From: Rhizophagus sp. LPA8_4_AMF
Taxonomy: Eukaryota; Glomeromycota; Glomeromycetes; Glomerales; Glomeraceae
Length of the DNA: 51,563 bases
Assembly (NCBI GenBank): GCA_021464525.1
Contig: JADRCO010000121.1
Location: 1-51,563, forward strand
Reading direction: 5' to 3'
The stretch's first letter is position 1. The number at the start of each line of letters is the position of its first letter. The position numbers and the translations under genes were made by a program. Below, piece by piece: positions 10,441 through 22,900 of the stretch. Below the pieces are notes generated by a model, which was not told the DNA's origin, did not search any database, and saw nothing but the letters and a program-made list of their open reading frames with translations.

Positions 10441-12572
10441 TTATGTTACTCCAACTTTAAATCCTCGAGAAGTTTTTCTAGTATTTTTATTTGAAGATGA
10501 TTTTGAGAAAGAGTGAGAACCTTCTCCTTCTTCTTCTTCTTCCAACAAGATATTACTTGTGCTTGCAATTGTATGTGTTATGGTATAATTATGTGAAGTA
10601 AGTTTACGTTGATGTGATGACGATGATTGGTTTGATACCAAACTGAGGATAAGGTATTTTAAATTCGGAAGTGTATGCCTTAAATCAATTACGCTTATAC
10701 CTTGCGAATTCATTAACTACAATAATATAGAAATTAAATTTTCTAGAATCGAAATAATAAATTTAATTTAATTAATGTTAAATTTAGTAAATCATACCTG
10801 CTCGATATTTTTATTAAGTAAAAAGACTGCATATTCAAACCGATAACGATCAGCTCCTTTGGCATATAAAGGAAATCTAAAATCATAATAAAACAAAAGG
10901 AAATGAAAAATTATGTGTTAAGTTTGTAAGATAGTTAAAACAAACAAATTAGTAACGAAAATTTTGATAATTACAGCGCTCCAAGTTGATTGTTAGTGAA
11001 TAATCCTTCCAATTGGACAATGTTCAGTATAATCCAGTTCAACAACTTTTTGAAAGGGATTCTGCATGTTACATATTCTGTGTTATAGCCCCTGAGGGTA
11101 TATGATATTATATACATATACATTTAATTTTCTCATGTTGTAAATGATAGTAGTTGAATATTCAAAACTTATATTCCTCTTTCGAAGTAAAGGGAAATCA
11201 AAAACAATCAACTTGGAGCAATTATGAACTTACTGTCTTGAATCTCCTAAGGAAGCTGTTATTGGATCCCGTATTGTTGACCTTGAGGACATGGGTGTCA
11301 TTGGAAATCTTAATGGAACTCCGAGATAATACGCGAGCATATTTATGAGATGACAAGCGAACCCCAGTGCGGTAGCGACTTGTTCGTCGTCACAACCTTA
11401 TATATACATTAATTAACTTACATTCTATAATTTAATGAAACAACTTTTTATATTTAAAAAAAAATCTTCAAAGTAAAAATAAATACCAATGAATACTGAA
11501 TTTGGCAATGGTACACCAAGTATCTTAAAAGAGAATGTATCTGTATTTGTCTGTATTAATAAAATAAATTTATATAAATATATTAACTCAATTATACTTA
11601 TTGTTGAAAAGATTACAAAACTTACAGGTTCTATAGGAAATATATTAAGCAAGTCCGCAACAAGTTCCTTCTGGCAAGTACAGATTTTGGAAGTTGTCGT
11701 GAAAAGGGTTTTGCTAAGAACAGCAATCCGATTCAATACGACCATCTGAAAAAAAAAAACAACAAAATTTCAAAATCCAATTTTAAAAATTAACAAAACA
11801 AACCGATCTCGTTCCAAAATCTTTAGGCTTTCCTCCAAATATTCCTTTCCAGTTTGATGACGCTCTTTCGCTTCCTCCATGGCGGCCCGTCGGGAACGAA
11901 TATTCTCGCGCAAAGTAATTATACGTCGGCGATCTTCATGATTATTTATGTTTGAACTTTGGATATGAATCATTTTTTTTCGCACTAATTCCTTTAAATC
12001 AATTTAATAAGATATAATAAACCTAAACTAATATACCTTCTTCTAGTGCTTTATTTTGGTCTGCAATTTCAGCATGATATCGAGAAAGGTGTAATAATCT
12101 TGAGCTTTTTTCTCTTTGCTGATTATTTATTTTATTGAAAAGAGAATGGAGCAGATCATATTAATCTAATAAATTTTTTTTTACATTAATTAATCGTAAA
12201 TTTACAAATAGATACCAATACAAGCTTGTTTTTTTCCCTTTCTAAAATCTGTCCGATATTGGATATTACATCATCCCGCGATCTCTGCATATCAATTAAA
12301 CAATTATCTATATTGTTTAATCTGTTCTTTATAGAATTTTATTATTAACAAACAATTATTAAAAGTAATAAATATATTTGATAAAAGAAAAAAATTCTCT
12401 TTAACTGACCGCATAAGGGCATCATACGTATAAGATCGCTTCACCTAAATTTTTAGACATTTAAAAAAAAGATAGTTAAATAAGCGTATATATAACTTAT
12501 AAATTTTAAGCAGAAAAATACCGTTTGAGGCGACGGAGCACGATATTGTTTTGACTGTTGACCGACAACCAT
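10441..12572 (-). CDS. Vps38/UVRAG/Atg14-family PI3-kinase subunit
   Basis: Ten exons join in phase to about 373 residues: 12572-12522, 12444-12410, 12282-12216, 12118-12037, 11984-11800, 11745-11626, 11550-11487, 11396-11234, 10876-10798, 10716-10441. The family sets Vps34 complex identity (Atg14 in complex I for autophagy, Vps38/UVRAG in complex II for endosomal sorting). The central part is a charged coiled coil (exons 3-5). The C-terminal half carries family hallmarks: ATALGFACHLINMLAYYLGV, SRSTIRDPI, FPLYAKGADRYRFEYAVFLL, NKNIEQ, and DLRHTLPNLKYLIL. A clear N-terminal Cys pair is not seen, and the start (MVVGQQSK) is the only short upstream option. Whether it is Vps38 or Atg14 cannot be settled by eye. 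Intron 8 (10877-11233) is several times longer than the others. Confidence 0.8.
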
Positions 12573-12853
12573 TTGGCATCGCGAAAACCTACTAACAAAC
12601 TCTTATGATAAGTTTTTAATTTGGAGAATTATCCACAGAAGGGTTCAAAAAACCCCTCCTAAATGTCCAAAATACTTTATTGTTACAGTAATTTTGGGCT
12701 GACTTTAAAAATCTATATATTAAAGAATTTTAGAAAAAATTATGGTAAGTATTCATGGATATTACGTGGTGCAAACATGTTTAATCATACATCTGAAGTT
12801 GTGTTATGTATGCTATGCATGTGGCTATGTCACGCTCTTAAAATTTTTGTACG
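12573..12853. promoter_or_regulatory. short divergent promoter, Vps38-like / GALT
   Basis: Only 281 bp separate the two start codons, so the promoters must be compact or overlap. An upstream frame on the plus strand (12663-12857) ends with its TGA overlapping the GALT ATG as ATGA. If transcription starts before 12663 it would act as an upstream ORF. Confidence 0.4.
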
Positions 12854-14087
<1,234 letters not shown>

Positions 14088-14545
14088 TGTAATTATTTCA
14101 AGTATAGAAAAGCGAAAGCCTTATATTTTAGTTAATTATATTCATTATGTCATTATTATTTATAAAATATTCAACCTACCATTTGGATTATCATCACTTT
14201 ATCAATTTAATTCCTTATTTTATATCCATTAAATGGACACTGTTTCATTATCATATCTTGATAGTCAAAGTCTACTTTTTATAATAAATAAATCAAACAT
14301 GTCTATCATTTTATTTAATAAACATTGATTATATAAATTACGAACAAACCAATATGTTCTAATATCCAAACGAATTGTAATAGCACCCATCATCACAGCG
14401 ATCTTTATTTACATAAACATCTAGTATATTGTCTAGTATATAAGATCAAATGAATAATAGTTTGTCAATTTATCACAAATTTTTTTTATTCTGTTCTATA
14501 TTTTGTAAAATGCTGATTGTATACATGGAGATGGAGATTGGTAGA
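14088..14545. other. convergent intergenic region
   Basis: 458 bp between the stop codons of GALT (+) and the BAG gene (-). It presumably holds both 3' UTRs; no gene or clear repeat was seen. Confidence 0.6.
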
Positions 14546-15516
14546 TTAGTTCTTAACCTCAGTAGGAGAAGAATGTAATAGTTGGTCTTTAACACTATCG
14601 ACTCTATCAATTAAACCTTGAGTATATTGAACTGCTTCTCGTCTTTTTTTCCTAGCAGTTTCAAATTCAGGGGGACAAACTACATCATCTAAAGTTAGAA
14701 GAGATTGCATTAAATTTTCTATAATAAAATGATGAGTATCAATTAATTTTGATTTAGTCTTATCAATATCATTATTAGAACTTTGATTAGAAAGAAAAGT
14801 AGAAACAGAAGATTCCAATGATTCAATTTGTGGAATTAAGTTTGTCTTTGTTTTTTCAATGGATTGCGAAATTCTTTCTATCAAGGCATGCTCTTCTGGT
14901 GATCCTGTTGTTGTTTGCACTAAATCTTTGGCCTAATATTAAATTTGAAATAGTGATTAGAAAAATATATATATGTTGATTGATTGTGTTATTTTTCACA
15001 TACGTCTGGTTTAGTACCCATTAAAAGTACTTTTGAAGATGGACTAATTCCCAAAGAACTCAATGTAGCCGTATCATCTTTCATTATAGCTATTAAAAAG
15101 ATAAAAATGATATTAATATTTGATTCAACAAAAATTAATTATAAAATATTTATTCATTACCTCCAGAAAATACCAGTTTTTGCCCATTAACAGGTACGCC
15201 CGTAATTTTTTTTAGACGTTCTTTTAATTGTTTCAAAGTAGTTTCCTCTAGCGAGCCGGCCCCTTGTCTTTCGAAATCAAGATGGATCTTTTCTCTGCCC
15301 CAGGTAACAATGATTTCTTGAGTTCCTTGAGTCTCTAATGATTTCTTAATGTATTAAAAATAATTGAACAGTAAAGTACTTTAAAAAGTTATATTTTATA
15401 CCTTCTACCGACTTCATTGAGACTGGTAATGTGGAAAAAAGTAAGGGCTTGGCGAACCGCCAAAGAAAAATAAACGGAAGTGCTATGTCGACAGAAATGA
15501 TGACTAAATTATTTAT
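14546..15516 (-). CDS. ubiquitin-like + BAG domain Hsp70 co-chaperone
   Basis: Four exons in phase: 15516 (or start 15417)-15402, 15334-15161, 15089-15004, 14932-14546. BAG domains bind the Hsp70 ATPase domain and act as nucleotide-exchange factors. Exons 2-3 encode a ubiquitin-like fold (QEIIVTWGREKIHLDF, TLKQLKERLKKITGVPVNGQ, KLVFSG, then DDTATLSSLGISPSSKVLLM). Exon 4 is a helical BAG domain with its conserved third helix ARKKRREAVQYTQGLIDRVD. The first ATG seen is at 15417 (MKSVE). The same frame stays open upstream to a splice acceptor at 15517 and encodes a hydrophobic stretch, LVIISVDIALPFIFLWRFA, which would be a membrane anchor if an upstream exon supplies the start. Yeast Snl1 is a membrane-anchored BAG protein, so this is plausible but unproven. 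Confidence 0.85.
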
Positions 15517-16426
15517 CTAGAACAAAATTAAATTAAACCAACTTATAAATCAAGTGAAAAAGAAATTTGAGGGCTTAGGTCATTTCTATGATTAGTTAAA
15601 AAATGACAATGTGTCACAGACGATCAGTAAATTTTTGTTTATTATCATCGATATTTCAGATTTTCCCAAGTTTTTGAAAATTAGCAATTTTTAATGTATA
15701 TGTTAATTACCGATAAAAATCATTTAAATTCATTCTCTTTCCGTAACAGAAAAAATACCTATTAATTTCAGGACATTATTTATATTTATAATATTTATAC
15801 CAATTTCCAAACATATAAACTTTTAAATAATTTTTAAAGTTTGAAATACATATGAAAATTTTTAAAATAGAAATGCTTCAGCTAGAATACTACACAGGAG
15901 GAAAGTTTTTTTATTGAAAGAAAACGTAGAATATCTGCCCCAATGTCACCGTTACTCTTCACCTGAGAATAGAATTCTGAACTTAGACTAATGATTAGAT
16001 GGATTTACGTTTAATACTGACTTTAATATTGGATGTCTTATAAAAATAAAATCCAGCATATTCCAATCGAACAATAAATAAACAGCATGAGATGATTGGG
16101 GTGTATAAATTTAATATTATAATATTGAATATAAATGTTACTTTGGCATATTATTACATTTATTCCATTTGTAAAATTTCTCGAACCAATGTGAATCTAA
16201 TGGTAGTATTTTGTATTAATTATATCAAGTTAAAATGATATTGACAGAAGGTATTATAAATTACACTTTTATTCGATCATTTATTTACAAAAGAAAAATT
16301 ATAAAAAAAAATAATAATTTCATATGGATAGAGTTTAATTAAAATAGATCTTTTTAATCATTAAATACACGTGATTGATGTAGATTCTCATAACACAACT
16401 GATCAGTAAAAAAAAAGTGCGAAGAC
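15517..16426. promoter_or_regulatory. divergent promoter region, BAG gene / ADC synthase
   Basis: About 0.9 kb between the two starts. A CACGTG E-box (16368-16373) sits 54 bp before the ADC synthase ATG. On the minus strand a short ATG-containing stretch near 15620-15650 could be the missing first exon of the BAG gene (MIINKNLLI, then a GTCTGT donor, same phase), but this is only one possibility. No other gene was seen. Confidence 0.45.
16368..16373. promoter_or_regulatory. CACGTG box before ADC synthase
   Basis: A perfect E-box palindrome in the context ACACGTGAT, 54 bp before the ATG. CACGTG is the core site of Cbf1/Pho4-type bHLH regulators in fungi. Function here is inferred from position only. 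Confidence 0.35.
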
Positions 16427-19400
16427 ATGTCGAATGATCCAAAGATACAGCTGTCTGAAATTTTTTCCCTAAGGACTTTAATTATTGATAATTATGATTC
16501 TTATACTTTTAATTTTTTACAACTTTGGGATAATGAAAAAAGTAGTGAAAACGTAGTAGTTATCCGCAATAATCAATTTTCTTGGTAAAATTCTTTTTCT
16601 TTAATTTAAACAATTCGAATTTATTCCATTATACATATTTTGGTTTTCTTTTTGACAGGAATTACTTTAAAGAAAATATATTCCCGTATTTCGATAATAT
16701 TATAATATCACCTGGACCAGGTAGACCGGAAACCCCTTCCGTATGAAATTTCTTGTAATTAATATCATTTTAATTAAATCACGTGGAATTCAATTGATAA
16801 GTTTTATTTTATAGGATTTTGGAATATGCACCAATATAATAAAGGAATTGAATGATATTCCTATACTTGGTGTATGTTTAGGACACCAAGGAATAGGTGT
16901 TACTTTCGGTGGTCAGGTATTTATAAAATATTTGTTTTATTTATTCATTTATTATTTATTCATTTTATATATAAAAAAATTTTAGATAGCAAATGCTAAA
17001 ACAATTATGCATGGGAGATTAAGCCCTGTCTATCATGAAGGAACTTGTGATTCTATGTCTTTATATTATGGGATTCCAAGTCCATTCTGGGTTGTTAGAT
17101 ATCATAGCTTAATTGTTGAAAATAAAAATATACCGCCAGAATTAACGATTTCAGCTTGGTGTTCTGAAGGTAATAGCATATCGACACCTCCTTTAAAAGA
17201 ATCTAGTACAATTATGGGCTTGAGTCATATTAATAAACCTATTTATGGCGTTCAATTTCATCCCGAGGCATGGTTTGCCAATTCTTTACTTAGTTAATTT
17301 TAATGTCTCATAATCTAATTCGGTTTAATTTATTGTTTAGTCAATTTGCACTGAAAATGGATATCAATTGCTTAGGAATTTTCTGATGATTTCTAGAGTA
17401 TTTTTAGAAAGGGTTGGATATTTTCTTTTATAAGAAACCATAGTACTTTTTATTTTTTATTTATTGTTTATTTATTGAAATTTAGCATGGGACAGCATTT
17501 CCTCGTACAAAACTTCCACCGCATATTTTGTCTCATTCGGTTTTACCAAAAAAATCGCATATTTTTAAGCCTTTGACATCAAAAAGCGCTACTGAGTATT
17601 GCTTGATATTAAAGAAATTAGAAAGAGGATTATGGATTGATTCTCCACTGGTGTTTCAACATATTGTAGCAGCTGATCATTCCACTGTTGGAACATGGTG
17701 GTTGGATAGTGCAAGGGTATTACAAATATTTTTTTTTAAAAAAAAAGAGTCAAAAGTTATTTTGTATGAAATTAAACTTTTCGCTTCCATTACTTAGCAA
17801 CCTGATAGAGTAAATAGATTTTCATTTATGGGATCAACGCCAGAAAAGTCAAATTCATTTTCAACATTTTATTCAACGCTTAATAAAGAACTTTTAGTTA
17901 TATGTTCGGATGGATCAGTAATTAATAAAAAAATAAGAGATAATCAAACATTTTGGGATTGGATGTCAGAAACCATAAAACATTTTAATCAGCGTATGGG
18001 AAACTTAAAGATTTTACACGATGATGGAACTTTACAAAATGTTAGAGAGCAAACAATTCCCTTTGATTTTAGATTGGGAATGGTGGGTTATTTTGGCTAT
18101 GAGATGAAAAGGGAGTCATTACCGAATTATACAATTTCAAAAGATCAATATTCTGATATTTCTGATATTCCAGATTCCGCATTTGTTTTTGCAACTCAAG
18201 CAATTATATTTGATCATTTAGAGAGGCAAATTTGGTTAGCAGGATTAGTTCGACCTAAAGTCGATTATATGGACAATGATTTAGGAATACGCCCAGGGCT
18301 ATTATGTGATGATGATTATAAATCATGGACAGTGTCTATAGAGAAACAATTACGTAATTTGGATAATTTGATGTCTAGTTCTAAACAAACTCTACTTAAA
18401 AAAAAAGATATTCAAAATGAGAAAGTCTCTTTTTCATTTATACCAGATATGAAACCAGACGATTATATAAAGGCAATAGAAAAAGCACGTTCGTACATAC
18501 ATGAAGGACAAAGTTATGAATTGTGTTTAACAACACAATTTAGAGCAAAAGCAAATTTAGCAAATTTACCGAAAAAATTAGACGACAATTGGGTAGAACT
18601 TTATCAACGTATTAGGTCATTTAATCCAGCACCTTTTTCGGCATTATTATCTTTTCCAAGCAAAGATATACATATAATGAGTTCATCTCCTGAGAAATTT
18701 TTGCAAATTGATAATGAAGGAGTTATGGAAATGAAGCCTATTAAAGGAACTGTTGCAAGAGCAAGAGGATGTTGTTGTTTAGATTTGAAAGAGTGCGATA
18801 AAGGAACTTTGTGTGAATCGAAACGAAAGGAAGAAGATATGAAAAGGATGCGTCTTCTTGAAGGAGATATTAAAGAACGTTCGGAGAATTTAATGGTAAA
18901 GTTATCATTAAAATTGTGAAAATTTACGCGAATCATTTTGAAATATTTATTTATTTATTTATTTTTTAACGAAAAAGATTGTGGATTTGATTCGTAATGA
19001 CTTAACACATATATGCCAACCGAGTACAGTGCAAGTCCCTTACTTAATGAAAGTTGAATCGTATGAGTCTGTACATCAACTTGTAACTACAGTTAGAGGA
19101 CAATTGAGAGAAGATTTAGATTGCGTTGAAGCCATAAGAGAATGTTTTCCTCCAGGATCAATGACAGGAGCCCCAAAATTAAGATCTGTTCAATTATTAG
19201 ATGAATTAGAACAAAATAAACCAAGAGGTGTTTATTCCGGGTGTTTAGGTTATATTTCTTTGCAGGATGGTAGCGGTCAAAAGAGAGGAACTTCTCAGTT
19301 CAATGTTGTCATTAGAACAGCTATTATTCGTATCGGAAAGGGCGAAGTAACAGTTGGTGCAGGTGGAGCTATCGTTTATCTTTCTAATGCTGAATCAGAA

Positions 19401-19541
19401 TGGAATGAAGTTGAGTTAAAATCACAATCAATAATTCCAAGGTAAGAATTAAAAAAAGATTTTTTATTATTCAATTCTAAATATGCTAAAATATTTGGTT
19501 TATTTATTAGTATTTTAGATTATATGAACAAACTTATATAG
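16427..19541 (+). CDS. fused 4-amino-4-deoxychorismate (PABA) synthase
   Basis: Nine exons: 16427-16584, 16659-16740, 16815-16916, 16986-17267, 17341-17412, 17486-17716, 17798-18895, 18978-19441, 19511-19541; about 839 residues, a normal length for the fungal fused enzyme (Abz1). It converts chorismate and glutamine to aminodeoxychorismate for folate synthesis. The N-terminal class I glutamine amidotransferase shows [31 protein letters not shown] (nucleophile Cys) and VQFHPE (catalytic His/Glu). The C-terminal chorismate-binding half shows PIKGT, whose Lys marks ADC synthase; anthranilate synthase has PIAGT. It also shows IVDLIRNDL and [11 protein letters not shown]. Intron 4 (17268-17340) must start with GC to keep FHPE joined to [11 protein letters not shown]. 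Exon 5 could end at 17397 instead, same phase. If the last GTAAGA donor is not used, the protein ends at the TAA at 19443-19445. Confidence 0.93.
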
Positions 19542-19973
19542 CCTAATTAATAAGAATAGAGTTAATTATTACATACTTGTATATTTATGCTTTGCTAAAA
19601 TTAATCACCCCGTGTTAAGCCACTGAATTGCCACATTTTATTGTAATACATAAATAAATTATAACCACTATTATATATAAATATGTTATCATGACTATGA
19701 AAATTTCTCTCCCGTAAATAAGCACCCATTTTTTGCTTGTAATGCCGGCCCAAGATCGTTATAATGCAGGTCGGAGTGCTTATTTCGGGATGTACACAGC
19801 AATACAAATGTACAAACTTATTTAGATCCTGCCGTTGGCAACTTTGGCACCTTGGTATACATCATTTTAAGGTTGGTGTAACTATAAAGCCGGAAAAAGT
19901 GTTCATTTACTGATTTTTTTCAACGTCTTTTGCTTTGAACGAAAGACTAAAAAATACTTACTTGTTTTCCATA
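19542..19973. promoter_or_regulatory. VPS10 upstream region with TATA-like box
   Basis: 432 bp between the ADC synthase and VPS10. TATAAA lies at 19883-19888, about 86 bp before the ATG, in the context AACTATAAAGC that recurs before the Myb-like gene (40952). The upstream part holds the inverted-repeat element at 19708-19796. Confidence 0.45.
19708..19796. mobile_element. ~85-bp inverted-repeat (MITE-like) element
   Basis: The left arm CCCGTAAATAAGCAC (19711-19725) pairs with the right arm GTGCTTATTTCGGG (19776-19789), with a single one-base difference. The interior is comparatively GC-richer (ATGCCGGCCCAAGATCG). Size and structure fit a miniature inverted-repeat element in the VPS10 promoter. 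I could not confirm a target-site duplication. Confidence 0.45.
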
Positions 19974-22900
19974 ATGGCGAACAAGTCAGTATACTCTGGA
20001 ATTTATACTATAAAATTAGAATTAAAAAGAATGTTAATTTTATTATTATTGGGTATTATTTGTTTAACTTTGGTCGAAGCTCAAAGTCGTGTTGTAGTTG
20101 AACGTTGGGGCTTCGAACACTCTCCAGCTCAAAATTTCATTTACTTTAAAGAAAGCGACGTAAGTGACTTAATCATATATTACGAAATACAGCTTTATAA
20201 ATGCTCTATGAAAATAAATCATGGGTTATTTAACTCGGTTTTTTCTTATGAATCCATACTTGAATTAATTGATAATTCCTCTGCATAAATAGAACATATT
20301 AAATCTCGATCTGAGTGGCAATGTTTGGATATCAAGTAATGCAGGAATCGATTGGAATTTGATTTCCGGTGTTCCAAAAAATACTGCTGCTGCTTTATTT
20401 AAACACACGTTCTCAGAAGACAAAGTAAGTTTATTATTTTTTTTTTTTTAAAAAAAAAAGAACAAAAAAAGAAAATTGTAACCTTTTGATCTTACGTATT
20501 TATTACAATGATATCTAGGCTTTTATTTTTACAATCGGTAAAACACATTATAAAACATTTGATAAAGGAAAAAGTTGGCAGGAATTTACTACACCTATAC
20601 CTCCGGCCAAAAATGTTAAAGTGTTGTCATTTCATGCTCATAGAGAAGATTATTTGCTATTTAGAGGGACTAAATGTACCAATTGGTTAGAATGCACTGA
20701 TGTGGTAAATACTTAAATATTATAATTAAACATTTAATTAGAAATTTTTAATCTTGATCTATTTATAACTTTATCGAAATTTATATTGAATATTTAGACT
20801 TATTACACAACAGATGGATTTGGCACATCACCAAAATTACTTCTCGAAAACACCGACAATTGCATATGGGCTCATAGTAGTAAAAAATTTGATGAGGCAC
20901 CTGAACAATCGATATTTTGTATTAGATATGATGTTTATGGAAGTGGATCGATGAGAAAGTTAAGCGATTATCGTTTGGTTGAATCTGAAGATTTTTTTAA
21001 AGATGAAGAGTCCATCAAAATCATAGATTTTAATTCTGGTGGTGACGTCAGAGGTGTTATAGGTCTTGGAGAATCTCAAGAATATTTGGCTGCAGCTGTA
21101 AAAGATGTTAATTCTTTCGACATGAAAATGTATGTTTCCGTAGATGGACAAAAATGGGCAAGAACATTTTTCCCGTTAAAGAAAGAAGGGCCAAAAGAAA
21201 ATGCATATACTATACTCGAATCTCCATCAAACCATTTGATTGTTGATTTACTTTCATCCGAATCTCATAATACGGGAACGTTGTTTTTATCAAATTCCAA
21301 CGGCACTTATTTTGTTGATCGTTTGGAACATACAAATCGAAACGATAGAGGTGTGGTGGATTTTAAAATTTCACAAAGTGTTGGTGGAATTTTACTCGCA
21401 AATATTGTGAGCAACTATAAGGAAGTTGATAAAGGAAGTGCAATAGCAAAAAAATTACAATCTAAAATTTCTTTTGATGATGGTGTTACATGGAAATTTA
21501 TTAAGCCTCCAGATAAAAATTTTGGAGGTTCTAATTTTCCGTGCATGGATCGTGGAAGTTGGGAACAAGGAGAATGTTCGTTACATTTACATTCGGTTAC
21601 ATCCGGCCGCAATAACGGTCACGTATTTTCGACTAACGAAGCCCCAGGTGTTTTAATGGGTGTTGGAAATGTAGGACCATATCTTTTACCTTATGATCAA
21701 TGTGATACTTTCCTTTCTTATGATGGAGGATTAACATGGAAAGTTATAAGACTTGGTGCACATATGTATGGAATTGGACATTATGGAACAATTTTAGTTA
21801 TAGTCGACGATGAACAACCAACAGATGATATTTTATATAGTTATGATCGTGGTGAAACTTGGTAAGTTTAAGATATAAATTTTTCTGTGTATTAGGTATT
21901 TTTTTTACTAATTTTAAAAATTCTACAGGAATAGTAAACCTTTAGGAGTAAAGATTGTTGCAAAATTGCTTACAACTGATCCCACATCAAAAAATTTCCT
22001 TCTGTTGGGTTCTGCCGTTCCGAATCATGGTATACCTGGCGATGGAAGCAGTAATTATCGACATTTTATATTCAAATTAGATTTCTCGAAAATATTTGAT
22101 AGAGATTGTAACCGGGATGATTTCGATGATTGGGTTGCGAAACGGTCCGAATCTGGCTCTGATTGTTTTATGGGTAAAAAGGTAAATATGAAATATGTTT
22201 AAAGCTGTTTTAATTATAATTATAATCTAACCAAAACATTTGATATCATTAGACTACTTATCATCGTCGTAAATCTGAGGCTCGTTGTTTCGTTGTTTCC
22301 TCGCAACAACCTTCTCCAGATATTGAAAATTGCGCTTGTACAGAAAAAGATTTTGAATGGTAAGTCCAAAATTTAAACAATGCTAAATGTTAGTATATGT
22401 AATAATTGAAACCTTTATTTTAGTGATTTCAATTACATTCTTGATGAAGATAAGGAGAAGTGTATACCTTTATTACCTGAACGTATTCCTGAAGGAGAAT
22501 GTAAGGATAAAGATACATATGAAGGAAGTTCAGGTTATCGTAAAATTCCAGAAAACGAGTGTGATCCTGATAAACCAAATTCAGTAAGACTTGACGAACC
22601 TAAAACCAAAAAATGCTCCGAAGGTAAAAACTTACTTCTTGGATAAACTATTAAAATTTGATGAATTAATCAATTTGTTTCAACTACATTCTAGGCCATT
22701 CTGGTCCTCCGCTTTACGGAGAAGTTTTACATAGAACTGCTAATTTTGGTGTCAATAATTACTTTTATTTCCCTGAATCTACGGTAGGCTTTTAACTTTA
22801 TAATGAATTTTTTATAAAGTGAATGGCCGTGCTGATCATTACTTATCTTTTCTTTTTTTTAGGCTTTAATGATCCAGACAACTGATGGCAAGGTTAAAAG

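Noticed and set aside
16986..17297. reading exon 4 of ADC synthase through to its in-frame stop
   Set aside because: It would end the protein right after the catalytic FHPE and lose the conserved continuation that reappears in phase at 17341, so a GC-AG intron explains the sequence better.
18604..18936. 110-codon minus-strand frame
   Set aside because: It is a shadow of the chorismate-binding domain exon of ADC synthase.
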